Shown piece by piece: positions 24,836-32,191 of a stretch of DNA of 32,191 nucleotides. The stretch spans positions 1 to 32,191 of the forward strand of contig DASYYE010000482.1 of assembly GCA_035946955.1 (NCBI GenBank), given 5' to 3'. The notes beneath the pieces are model-generated. The model saw nothing but the letters and a program-made list of their open reading frames with translations, had not been told where the DNA came from and searched no databases. Position 1 is the stretch's first letter, and each line of letters begins with the position of its first letter. The DNA is from DASYYE01 sp035946955 (lineage in GTDB: Bacteria > Actinomycetota > Actinomycetes > Streptosporangiales > Streptosporangiaceae). A program made the position numbers and the translations under genes.

Positions 24836-25551
24836 CCACGCCCGGTCCCCAGGTCATCCGGGCAGTGCAACAGCGGCTCCGTGAGCAGCAGGGGACGTTC
24901 ATTCCTAAACCAGTGCTGCCGATTATCGACCAGGTCGTAGGTACGGTCTTGTCCCAGCACACCTCCGACATCAACTCCGACAGGGCGTTCGCCCAGCTCA
25001 AGAAGAGGTTCCCTAGCTGGGACCAGGTGGCGCACGCACCTGCCGACGAGGTCGAGGACGCGATCCGCTGCGGGGGCATCGCCAGCCAGAAGACCCGCCG
25101 CATCAAGGAGATCCTCGACGCCATCGCGCAACGAGAGGGCCGTATCGACCTCAGCCGTCTGCATGACCTCGACGATCAGGCTGCCGAGAGCTACCTGACG
25201 TCACTGCCCGGGGTGGGCCCCAAAACGGCCGCGTGCGTACTCGTCTTCTCGATGGGGCGGGCCGCGTTCCCCATCGACACCCACGTCCATCGCATAGTCA
25301 CCCGGCTGGGCTGGGTTCCGGCGAACACGACCGCGGACAAGGCTTACCGGACGCTGGGACCGCGCGTGCCGCCTGACATCCGGTATGACCTGCACGCGGC
25401 GATGATCACCCACGGACGCACGGTCTGCCATGCGCAGCGCCCACGCTGCGACACATGCGTACTGCTCGACCGGTGCCCCTATGCCTCAGCGGCTGCCAAC
25501 GCCAGCGCCCCTCCGGGTAGCCGACCCTCCCTGCCCAGCCGCGCTCAATAG
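24832..25551 (+). CDS. Endonuclease III-like DNA glycosylase (Nth family)
   Basis: 239 aa from the TTG at 24832, overlapping the amidohydrolase stop by 4 nt with GGAAGG upstream. GTG 24808 would add 8 residues but has no ribosome site. HhH-GPD family: helix-hairpin-helix LPGVGPKTAACVLVF followed by the catalytic Asp in PIDTHVHR, and a C-terminal [4Fe-4S] motif C-x6-C-x2-C-x5-C (CHAQRPRCDTCVLLDRC). The early QHTSDINSDRAF replaces the Q(T/S)T(D/V)xxVN of classical Nth, so this is an endonuclease III-related paralogue. Role: base-excision repair of oxidised pyrimidines or mismatches. Convergent with the next gene; the stop codons overlap by 7 bp. Confidence 0.88.
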   Translation: MTTPGPQVIRAVQQRLREQQGTFIPKPVLPIIDQVVGTVLSQHTSDINSDRAFAQLKKRFPSWDQVAHAPADEVEDAIRCGGIASQKTRRIKEILDAIAQREGRIDLSRLHDLDDQAAESYLTSLPGVGPKTAACVLVFSMGRAAFPIDTHVHRIVTRLGWVPANTTADKAYRTLGPRVPPDIRYDLHAAMITHGRTVCHAQRPRCDTCVLLDRCPYASAAANASAPPGSRPSLPSRAQ

Positions 25552-26879
25552 ACCAAATCAGTGTATTGAGTTGAGATGGTTATGTTCGCGCCGTAATTCG
25601 TCACATGGATATAGGGGTTCGAGCTGTCTGAGTTGTTGAAGTCAATGAGGTGCCCATCGAAGAGGGTTGCCTTGAGTGTCCAGCCCGAGCTGACGGATTC
25701 ACTGACAGTGTCTCCCCAGCCGAGTGAAATTGGGGTCGCCTGAACGGTCGAGGGCCCGGCCTGCTCCTCTGTGTAGGTCAGGTAGAACGTTACGTCTCCA
25801 GACCCATGGCTCCCGCACACGATAAAACATGTGCAGTTGGGCTCTGTCATTGCGTTGATTTGTGCTTGCGCGATGCTGCCAACGGCCGTGACCTGAGCAT
25901 TCCCTGGGTTCTTGTTACTCGTCACCACGGCAGTCACTGTGCTCGGAATGATCGTCCAGTTGGGGTCAGCGCCAAACGCATCGGTGAAAGACGCGTCCTG
26001 GCATGTGCTGTACGATTCGAGGTACCAGCCGCCTGAGCTAGCCGATGACCCGGGAGGCTGGACAATGGTCTTCTGTACCTCGCCACCCTGCTGGTTCGTA
26101 TACAGGACGAGGCTAGTGAATGGGTTTGCTGGGAGCACCGTCACGAGCAAAGCGAACGAGTCGAGTTGCGTGGAGTGGAAGACCAGGCCTTGTTCATAGG
26201 GGGCGGAGAGGCGGAGGCTGATGCTCTGGAGTGCTGCCCCCGCGCTCGGCAGCAGCGACATCGGGACGGAGAAGCCGAGTTGGGGAGTGGTGTTCTCGTT
26301 GGGCCGGATGGTTCTCCCGCCCACCGACAGGGTCGGGGTGAGGTGCTGCTGGGCGGCATACACAAAGTTGCCGTTCACAATGACTTCTATGGATGCTTGT
26401 GTCCCTTGCTGGACGAAGTGCGGAGAGTACGAAGTCACCTGCGGGTTCTTGTTGGTGAATGGAATCGAGTTGATCAGCTGCTGCGCGTCATTGGTTGCGG
26501 TCTGCAGTGTAGTCGCTACCGAAGTCTGTAGTTCTGCGACCAGGTTCTGCAGTTGCGCTATTGAGCTGCTGACAGTGGCGTTGACCTGATTGATGGTCAG
26601 GTTGAGGTCCTGTGCGTATGCCGAAGCTGCCGTGTCGATCGCGCTCTGTACGCTACCCGAGGCGGTTAGGATGTCGGACTCCGCGCCGGTCGTCGCGGTA
26701 GCAATGATGCTGTCGACGCTCCCGGCCAGGCTTTGCAGGATGCTTCCGATTGATGGGCCTACTGGAGAGGGCCCTGGGCATCCGGTGAGCACCAGTGCCG
26801 CTGAGACCGCTAGCGCGGCATAAGTGGTAAAGAATCGGATTCGCCGCAAGTTCCTCACCCCCCTGCGTCGAAATGCCAT
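25545..26879 (-). CDS. Predicted secreted lipoprotein, function unknown
   Basis: 444 aa from the ATG at 26879; GTG 26858 is an alternative that gives a compact lipoprotein signal (MRNLRRIRFFTTYAALAVS). Signal peptide ends in the lipobox LTGC followed by PGPSPVGPS. Residues about 40-140 are Ala/Ser/Thr/Gln-rich and predicted helical (SVDSIIATATTGAESD, INQVNATVSSSIAQLQ), perhaps a stalk. The rest looks like beta-rich extracellular domains with several Cys (NCTCFIVCG). I recognise no family. Base composition is clearly lower in GC than all neighbours, with many A/T third positions and codons such as TAT, AAT and GTT, which suggests recent acquisition. Confidence 0.7.
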   Translation of the reverse strand: MAFRRRGVRNLRRIRFFTTYAALAVSAALVLTGCPGPSPVGPSIGSILQSLAGSVDSIIATATTGAESDILTASGSVQSAIDTAASAYAQDLNLTINQVNATVSSSIAQLQNLVAELQTSVATTLQTATNDAQQLINSIPFTNKNPQVTSYSPHFVQQGTQASIEVIVNGNFVYAAQQHLTPTLSVGGRTIRPNENTTPQLGFSVPMSLLPSAGAALQSISLRLSAPYEQGLVFHSTQLDSFALLVTVLPANPFTSLVLYTNQQGGEVQKTIVQPPGSSASSGGWYLESYSTCQDASFTDAFGADPNWTIIPSTVTAVVTSNKNPGNAQVTAVGSIAQAQINAMTEPNCTCFIVCGSHGSGDVTFYLTYTEEQAGPSTVQATPISLGWGDTVSESVSSGWTLKATLFDGHLIDFNNSDSSNPYIHVTNYGANITISTQYTDLVY

Positions 26880-27215
26880 GCGATGGGGTGCGTTAACCAA
26901 CCTGGCCGCCGCTCGTGGCTTCCGGGACGATGCGCAGAGCGCACCGAAGCTCATTTGGCATCTGTTCACTGCACAGTGTGAGCGTCCGCCCGTTAACCGT
27001 CAAGGACGTTTTTATTCACCCAAAGCCACTGATAGTGCGTCCGCGCTGCCAGCCGGTGAACGGCCGGCTGGTGGAGTGCGCCGGACCGGCTGATGGACGC
27101 GGGCGCCGCAATGAACCCCGTCGAGTTGCTGGCCGAGACGCGAGCCGACGCAGGACCGCTGGCAGCGGCCTGATCAGCGGCTGCGGTACAGAGTTGGTAG
27201 AGACTCTTTGCAGGG
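26880..27215. other. Intergenic region with no recognised gene
   Basis: 336 bp between two divergently transcribed genes. Short open frames here (for example across 26915-27238) show no family resemblance. It contains one 8-bp hairpin at 27049-27071 and probably the promoters of both flanking genes. Confidence 0.5.
27049..27071. repeat. Inverted repeat / hairpin
   Basis: CCAGCCGG (27049-27056), 7-nt loop, CCGGCTGG (27064-27071): a perfect 8-bp stem. Not followed by a T run, so more likely a protein site or chance than a terminator. Confidence 0.35.
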
Positions 27216-29069
27216 TTGCCTATAACCCAACACAATGACCGCACAGGAGGCCGGGTCAGTGGGTTGTTTCTGGGAGGTGGGGCTACGTACGGTCAATTCC
27301 CCCTGAGGCTGTCCGCTGATGGCAAGAAGCTGTCGCTGGGCGGCGAAGGACTCGGCGAGGTACCGGAGTGGCTGCGGCTCCTGCCCGGCCTCACAGTCCT
27401 TGACCTGCGCGGCAATCACCTCACCACGCTGCCGGGCTGGCTGGGCAGCCTGACCGTCCTCACCTCACTGAACGCCAGCGGCAACCGCCTGGCGGAGGTA
27501 CCTGACTGCCTGCGCTCGCTGGCCGCGCTGACCTCGGTGAACCTCGGCCGGAACCGCATCGCCACGGTCCCGGGCTGGCTGGGGGACCTCACCGCCATGG
27601 TGTCGCTGAACCTGTCCGACAACCAGCTCACCGCCCTGCCCAGCTCCCTGGGCAGCCTGACCGCCCTCACCAGGCTGAACCTGAACGGGAACCAGCTAGC
27701 CGAGGTGGCAGGCTGGCTGGGAGAGCTGACCGCCCTGACCCACCTGTACCTGGGCGGCAACCAGCTCACCGCCCTGCCGGACTCCCTGGCCAGCCTGACC
27801 GCCCTCACCGAGCTGAGCCTCAACGGTAACCGGCTCGGGACGGCGCCTGACTGGCTGGGGAACCTGGCTGCCCTGACCCACCTGTACCTGCGCGGCAACC
27901 GGCTCACCGCCCTGCCCGGCTCCCTGGGCAACCTGACCGCCCTGACCCACCTGCACCTGCACGGCAACCAGCTCACCGCCCTGCCCGGCTCCCTGGGCAA
28001 CCTGACCGCCCTCACCGAGCTTCACCTGGGCAGCAACCAGTTGACGGAGCTGCCGGATTCCCTGGGCGGCTGCACCGCCCTCACTGAGCTGCACCTGGGC
28101 CGCAACCGGCTCACCGCCCTGCCGGACTCCCTCGGGAACCTGGCCACGCTGACCGAGCTGGACCTCAGCGACAACCAGCTCACCGAGGTCCCAGCCGCGC
28201 TGGGTGGCCTGACCGCCCTCACCAGGTTGCACCTGAACGGCAACCAGCTCACAGCGGTACCCGGCTCGCTGCGGCACCTGAGCGGCCTGACCTCGCTGAA
28301 TCTCAGCGACAATCAGCTCACCGAGATCCCGGACTGGCTGGGTGGCCTGACGGCGCTCACCTGGCTGGCGCTGGGTGGCAACCAGCTCACGGCCCTGCCC
28401 GCCGAGATGAAGCAGCTCACCGCACTCACCAACCTGTACCTGCGCGGTAGCCGGCTCACTGCTGTGCCCGCTTTCCTGCGGTACCTGACCGGCCTGACCA
28501 GCCTGGATCTCAGCGGCAACGAACTGGCCGAGATTCCCGGCTGGCTCGGTGACCTCACCGGCCTCAGCCAGCTCAATGCCTCGGGGAACCAGCTCACCGC
28601 GATGCCAGGCACGCTGGCGAATCTGGCCGCTCTCACCAGCCTGGACCTGCGCGGCAACAATCTCCCCGAGTTGCCGCCCGGGACCCAGCACCTTTCGCGC
28701 CTGGAGTCGCTGAACGCCAGCGGCAACCGGCTCACCGAGATCCCGGACTGGCTGGCCGGCCTGACCTCGCTCACCCATCTGTACCTCAGCGACAACCGGC
28801 TCACGGAGATCCCGGATGTCCTGGGGAACCTGACCTCCCTCACCAGGCTGCACCTCAACGGCAACCAGCTCACCGAGGCCCCGGGCGTGCTGCGGCAGCT
28901 GACATCCCTCACGGAGCTGTACCTGGGCAGCAACCGGCTCACGGAGATCCCGGACTGGCTGGGCAGCCTCTCCCGCCTCACCTCGCTGAACCTGCAGGGC
29001 AATCAGCTCACCAGCGTGCCGGACTCGGTGCGGCATCTGTGCCGGGATTTCATGTCAAATCTGGACTAG
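27216..29069 (+). CDS. Leucine-rich repeat protein, 24 x 23 residues
   Basis: 617 aa if started at TTG 27216. TTG 27264 is more likely, as AGGAGG lies at 27245-27250 and a TATAAC -10-like box at 27221-27226. After a 47-residue N-terminal part (capping segment LRLSADGKKLSLGGEGLG), 24 contiguous repeats of exactly 23 residues follow, without insertion or deletion, then an 18-residue tail ending LCRDFMSNLD. Consensus: a(L/I)P-x-x-LG-x-LTALT-x-L-x-L-x-GNQLT. This is the bacterial/ROCO-type LRR class, giving a solenoid of about 25 turns. No signal peptide, membrane segment or attached enzyme domain, so probably cytosolic protein binding. Partner unknown. Confidence 0.85.
   Translation: MPITQHNDRTGGRVSGLFLGGGATYGQFPLRLSADGKKLSLGGEGLGEVPEWLRLLPGLTVLDLRGNHLTTLPGWLGSLTVLTSLNASGNRLAEVPDCLRSLAALTSVNLGRNRIATVPGWLGDLTAMVSLNLSDNQLTALPSSLGSLTALTRLNLNGNQLAEVAGWLGELTALTHLYLGGNQLTALPDSLASLTALTELSLNGNRLGTAPDWLGNLAALTHLYLRGNRLTALPGSLGNLTALTHLHLHGNQLTALPGSLGNLTALTELHLGSNQLTELPDSLGGCTALTELHLGRNRLTALPDSLGNLATLTELDLSDNQLTEVPAALGGLTALTRLHLNGNQLTAVPGSLRHLSGLTSLNLSDNQLTEIPDWLGGLTALTWLALGGNQLTALPAEMKQLTALTNLYLRGSRLTAVPAFLRYLTGLTSLDLSGNELAEIPGWLGDLTGLSQLNASGNQLTAMPGTLANLAALTSLDLRGNNLPELPPGTQHLSRLESLNASGNRLTEIPDWLAGLTSLTHLYLSDNRLTEIPDVLGNLTSLTRLHLNGNQLTEAPGVLRQLTSLTELYLGSNRLTEIPDWLGSLSRLTSLNLQGNQLTSVPDSVRHLCRDFMSNLD
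27357..29012 (+). repeat. Tandem 69-bp coding repeats (24 units)
   Basis: 1656 bp with a strict 69-bp period encoding the LRRs. Units 9 and 10 (27909-27977 and 27978-28046) share a 41-nt identical block, pointing to a recent unit duplication. Long reverse-strand open frames here are by-products of the periodicity. Confidence 0.9.
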
Positions 29070-29169
29070 ACCAACTGGACCGGGTTAGCATCGGCCTCGG
29101 ATCCGGTGAGCAACCCAACCCATGCTCAGGGCCCTCCTGTCTCAACATGTCTAGAGTCAGAGGTGCTCC

Positions 29170-30462
29170 ATGGGTTCTTTCTTTCGCTGGGCCAACACCC
29201 GGGTTCGCGGGGTTCCCCCCTTCCGCGCGGTGCGCAGCCGTTCTCTGATCGTGGTGGCGGGTGTACCAGCCGCCCTGGCCGGGCTGCTGGCCTTCGCCAG
29301 TCCCGGCTCCAGTTCCGCCAGCGCCGTCCAGGCAGCCTCCGCCGCCAACAGTGGTACGAGTTCGGGCGTGGCGAACGCCTACACGTTCCTCAACATGATG
29401 ATGGACAAGTACGCGACCGGTACCACGACCCGGCTCGTGCAGAGCTACAACGGCGGCGGGGTTGGGAACCTCACCGACTCCTTTACCTATGACGATGCCC
29501 TGATCGTGGACGCCTATCTGAACGAGGGCACCCCGGACGGTCTCACCAGGGCGGAGACGATCGGGAACGCTTTCCTGTACCTCCAGGCCCACGACCCGGC
29601 CGCTGACGGCCGGATCCGGGCGGCATATGCGCCCCACCCGCTGACCTCACCGTCGCAGATCTCGATCACCGACAAGACCAGCGACGTCGGCAACATGACC
29701 TGGATGGCCATGGCCCTGTGCGAGCTGTACAACAAGACCGGGAACACCGCCTACCTCACCGGCGCGGAGGGTATCGCCAACTGGGTCGTGAAGAACACCC
29801 ACGACACCCGCGGCGCGGGCGGCTACACCGGCGGCGACAACCCGAACGGGTCGAAGATCACGTGGAAGTCCACCGAGCACAACACCGACGCGTACGCGAT
29901 GTTCTCCATGCTCGCCTCCGAGACCGGCAACTCGGCCTGGACCGCGGACGCGAACTGGGCGAAGCAGTTCGTCGCGTCCATGTGGATCCCCAGCCTGGGA
30001 CGCTTCTACGTCGGCACCGGCACTGACGGCGTCACGCCCAACAACTCCGAGAAGTCGGAGGACATCAACAGCTGGACCTACCTGGCATTCCAGAACTCGG
30101 CCTGGGCCGCGTCACTGACCTGGAACATCAACAACCTGTCGGTCTCCGTGGGCGGCTTCAGCGGCGAGAGCTTCTGCAAGGGCGCCAAGGGTGGGGTCTG
30201 GTTCGAAGGCACCGGGCACATGGCCGATGCCCTGCAGTTCCGCAACGCGTCCGGCGACGCGGCCCTGGCCGCGCAGTACCTGACCGACATCCAGCACGCG
30301 CAGACGAACGGGCTCAACAATGACGGTCTCGGCATCATCGCCGCGTCCATCAACGGCCTCAGCGACTGCGACGGCGGCCAGTACTTCGCCTCGCTCCACA
30401 CCGGCGCCACGTCCTGGTACATCATGGCGTCCCTCAAGGTCAACCCGTTCGTCCTCTTCTGA
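29170..30462 (+). CDS. Secreted six-hairpin-glycosidase-like protein
   Basis: 430 aa, ATG with AGAGGTG upstream. N-terminal Sec-type signal: basic start (RVRGVPPFRAVRSRS), hydrophobic core (LIVVAGVPAALAGLLAFA), probable cleavage after SASA near residue 52. The mature part has repeating helical-hairpin segments with aromatic and small residues: SFTYDDALIVDAYLN, NMTWMAMALCELYNKTGN, STEHNTDAYAMFSMLA, EDINSWTYLAFQNSAWA, GVWFEGTGHMADAL. This fits the (alpha/alpha)6 glycoside hydrolase fold (GH8/GH15-like and many unclassified families). Acidic residues in TYDD, TEHN and WFEG are catalytic candidates. Exact family and substrate unknown. It sits convergently to a chitinase, suggesting polysaccharide use. 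Confidence 0.65.
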   Translation: MGSFFRWANTRVRGVPPFRAVRSRSLIVVAGVPAALAGLLAFASPGSSSASAVQAASAANSGTSSGVANAYTFLNMMMDKYATGTTTRLVQSYNGGGVGNLTDSFTYDDALIVDAYLNEGTPDGLTRAETIGNAFLYLQAHDPAADGRIRAAYAPHPLTSPSQISITDKTSDVGNMTWMAMALCELYNKTGNTAYLTGAEGIANWVVKNTHDTRGAGGYTGGDNPNGSKITWKSTEHNTDAYAMFSMLASETGNSAWTADANWAKQFVASMWIPSLGRFYVGTGTDGVTPNNSEKSEDINSWTYLAFQNSAWAASLTWNINNLSVSVGGFSGESFCKGAKGGVWFEGTGHMADALQFRNASGDAALAAQYLTDIQHAQTNGLNNDGLGIIAASINGLSDCDGGQYFASLHTGATSWYIMASLKVNPFVLF

Positions 30463-30468
30463 GCCCGG

Positions 30469-30509
30469 GGCCGGGCAGCCTGGTCCCCTGCACGCTGGGC
30501 TGCCCGGCC
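30469..30509 (+). terminator. Terminator hairpin after the glycosidase-like gene
   Basis: GGCCGGGCAGCC (30469-30480), 17-nt loop, GGCTGCCCGGCC (30498-30509): a perfect 12-bp stem starting 7 bp after the stop and followed by a short T-rich stretch (TCGTTGTTG). Typical actinomycete terminator with a weak U tract. Confidence 0.7.
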
Positions 30510-30591
30510 TCGTTGTTGCTGGCACGACGATCTCCATCAACCCGCTGGCGCTGACTGTGTCATCCACCGCTTCGTGCAGACCAGGCGGAGC

Positions 30592-30615
30592 CCCCCCGGA
30601 CGGTTGCCCGGGGGG
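30592..30615. terminator. Second hairpin between convergent genes
   Basis: CCCCCCGG (30592-30599), 8-nt loop, CCGGGGGG (30608-30615): an 8-bp all-GC stem, 27 bp beyond the chitinase stop on its transcribed side. Probably terminates the chitinase gene. Confidence 0.5.
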
Positions 30616-30642
30616 ACCGGCTCACCTCAGTGCGTGAGTGGG

Positions 30643-32191
30643 TCAGTGCGTGAAGGGGTTGAAGGTGGTGGTGAACTGGCCGGTGCTCTGGCTGAGCCCG
30701 CTGCAGGTGGACGAGGCACTGGTCTGCCCTGGGCAGCCGCCATTGTCCCGGCCCTCGGACCAGAACGTCAGCAGCGGGATGCCCTTGGAAGCCGCGTAGG
30801 ACTCCACCGATGACGCGTCGGACAGGGTGAAGACCTCACCGGGGGTGTCGTTCTGCCCGGGCATGACGGTCAGCCCGGTCATGGCATAGCCGTTGGAAAT
30901 GCCATAGGTGGACGCCACCTGGCTCGCGCTGGAGTCGAGTCCTTGCTTGGCCCCCTGGCCCATCTCCGTGCCGGACGACCCGAAGTCGAAGGCCATGACG
31001 TTCACGATGTTCGGCGTGAACCCGTTCGACTTGCCGTTTGTCAGCACGTTCAGGCCGTCGGAGGTCAGCCCGCTCGTCAGCACGGGCAGGGTGTAGTCGA
31101 TCATCAGCGAGGAGTGCCCGTTGGCGTTTGCCCACGACCGCACCATTGCCAGCGCCGCATTCGTCCGGTTCACGTCGGCGGAGTTGGTCACCTCGCTCGA
31201 CTCGATGTCGAAGTCCAGCCCGGCCGGGTTGAAGAAGTTGACGACGTTCTCCACCTGGGTCGCCATCGCGCTCGCTGATGAGCACGCGTTGCCCAGGTCC
31301 GTGCCGTTGGTGTCGGAGTTGAAGCCGCCAAACGAGATGATCACGTTCCCGCCTGCCGCCTGGAGGCTGCTCACCTCGCTCTGGTACATGGACGAGTTGA
31401 ACATGCTCCACTGGCAGCCTGAGCCGTCCACGAACGCCAGCGAGAAGTACTTGTCGCCGTAGTTGCTGGCGATGGTGCTCAGCGTCGACCCGGACAGCGC
31501 ACCGTTCACGCTGCTGAACCCGGTGTCCACATACGGCGCCATCACATGGGCGGGCAAGCTGCCGCCGCCCCCGCCGCCTCCGCCGGAGGACTGGGTGGTG
31601 GCCTGGACGGAGCTGGAATGGGGTGACTCACCGACAGAGTTGAAGGCCGTCACCGTGAAGGTGTAGGAGGTCGAGGCCGCCAGCCCGGTGACCGTGTCTG
31701 ACGTGCCGGTGACCGACTGGACGTTCGTCCCGTTCTCGTACACGTTGTAGCCGCTGGGTGCACCACCCGACGAGGGTGCGGTCCACGACAGCGACACCGA
31801 CGACGAGGTCGTGCCGGTGACTGTCAGCCCACTCGGTGCGCCTGGCGCGCTCCCGCCGCCTCCGCCACCGCTCGGCCCGGTCAGCGACAGGTCGTCGGCG
31901 AAATAGGTGCCCTGCCCGTACCAGCCGTGCACGAACACCGTCACCGACGTGGCCGAAGACCCTGTCGTGAACGACGTGGACAACTGCTGCCAGCTCGCCG
32001 CCGACGGCGTCCAGTTACTGGCCGAGCCCGCACCGATGTACACGTAGTTGCCCTCGACCCAGCCGGTCAGGGTGTAGGCGGTATTGGGCTGCACAGACAC
32101 CGTCTGGGTGCACTGCGCGTCGTCGGAACTGTTCGCTGCCCCGGCCAGCGCGTGGGAGCCTGAGTGCACGGGGCTGCTCACCACGCTGTCC
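30643..32191 (-). CDS. GH18 chitinase with CBM and FnIII domains, 5' end missing
   Basis: Partial: the frame is open through the right edge, so signal peptide and N-terminus are outside; 516 codons are visible, and residue numbers below count from the GTG at 32184. Carbohydrate-binding beta-sandwich (1-104, with TQTVSVQPNTAYTLTGWV and FADDLSLTG), Gly-rich linker, fibronectin type III domain (113-197, APGAPSGLTVTG...SYTFTVTAFNSVGESPHS), poly-Gly linker (201-208), then GH18 barrel (211-513). The catalytic DxDxE reads GLDFDIE (D324, D326, E328), preceded by the substrate-strand NVIISFGG. The protein ends NPFTH. Secreted endochitinase of a domain order common in Streptomyces and relatives. It is convergent with the glycosidase-like gene. 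Confidence 0.92.
   Translation of the reverse strand, partial: DSVVSSPVHSGSHALAGAANSSDDAQCTQTVSVQPNTAYTLTGWVEGNYVYIGAGSASNWTPSAASWQQLSTSFTTGSSATSVTVFVHGWYGQGTYFADDLSLTGPSGGGGGGSAPGAPSGLTVTGTTSSSVSLSWTAPSSGGAPSGYNVYENGTNVQSVTGTSDTVTGLAASTSYTFTVTAFNSVGESPHSSSVQATTQSSGGGGGGGGSLPAHVMAPYVDTGFSSVNGALSGSTLSTIASNYGDKYFSLAFVDGSGCQWSMFNSSMYQSEVSSLQAAGGNVIISFGGFNSDTNGTDLGNACSSASAMATQVENVVNFFNPAGLDFDIESSEVTNSADVNRTNAALAMVRSWANANGHSSLMIDYTLPVLTSGLTSDGLNVLTNGKSNGFTPNIVNVMAFDFGSSGTEMGQGAKQGLDSSASQVASTYGISNGYAMTGLTVMPGQNDTPGEVFTLSDASSVESYAASKGIPLLTFWSEGRDNGGCPGQTSASSTCSGLSQSTGQFTTTFNPFTH

Noticed and set aside
27357..29012. Could the tandem repeats be a CRISPR array?
   Set aside because: Period 69 bp with no unique spacers; the units are in frame and encode LRRs.
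27696..29036. 446-codon reverse-strand open frame within the LRR gene, with a repetitive protein
   Set aside because: The periodicity is inherited from the 69-bp coding repeats; no ribosome site and no recognisable protein.
22693..32191. Right-hand genes as part of the biosynthetic cluster
   Set aside because: Toxin-antitoxin, repair, LRR and glycosidase genes have no role in the pathway, and gene orientation and composition change after 22081.

Overview
The window looks like high-GC actinomycete DNA: strong G/C preference at third codon positions, frequent GTG/TTG starts, and tightly packed operons with 4-nt stop/start overlaps. The genus cannot be fixed from the sequence; a filamentous actinomycete (Streptomyces or a relative) is the natural guess. 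The left two thirds (1 to about 22081) is most of a C-P natural product cluster. The right third is unrelated genome.

Region 1 (1-12520, minus strand) is one long operon. It encodes the phosphonate-to-phosphinate pathway known from phosphinothricin tripeptide (bialaphos) producers. In transcription order it holds an aconitase-like isomerase (Pmi), phosphonoacetaldehyde reductase (PhpC), hydroxyethylphosphonate dioxygenase (PhpD), a D-2-hydroxyacid dehydrogenase (PhpE), PEP phosphomutase (Ppm), phosphonopyruvate decarboxylase (Ppd), a CMP-transferase (PhpF), phosphoglycerate-mutase-like PhpG, enolase-like PhpH, CPEP phosphonomutase (BcpB) and the first 42 codons of an aldehyde dehydrogenase (PhpJ). 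A divergent isocitrate/isopropylmalate-type dehydrogenase (12748-13809) could supply the step after Pmi. The expected route is PEP, phosphonopyruvate, phosphonoacetaldehyde, hydroxyethylphosphonate, hydroxymethylphosphonate, phosphonoformate, CMP-phosphonoformate, carboxyphosphonoenolpyruvate, phosphinopyruvate, then a TCA-like extension to a demethylphosphinothricin-type amino acid. No citrate-synthase-like Pms, P-methyltransferase PhpK, PAT-type acetyltransferase or regulator lies in the window; the cluster runs off the left edge.

Region 2 (13827-22081) holds assembly and export. It has a T-C-A-T-TE peptide synthetase with an A-domain code close to threonine, a FemAB/GNAT-fold N-acyltransferase translationally coupled to it, an MFS exporter and an ATP-grasp amino-acid ligase. 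Three different amide-forming chemistries beside a phosphinate warhead operon do not match the PhsA/PhsB/PhsC synthetases of classical phosphinothricin tripeptide clusters. They suggest a new phosphinate (or phosphonate) peptide.

Region 3 (22066-32191) holds a small membrane protein, a DUF5615-type toxin with its antitoxin and a palindromic candidate operator, a metal-dependent amidohydrolase, an endonuclease III homologue, a lower-GC lipoprotein gene, a 24-repeat leucine-rich-repeat protein, a secreted six-hairpin-glycosidase-like protein, and a GH18 chitinase cut by the right edge.
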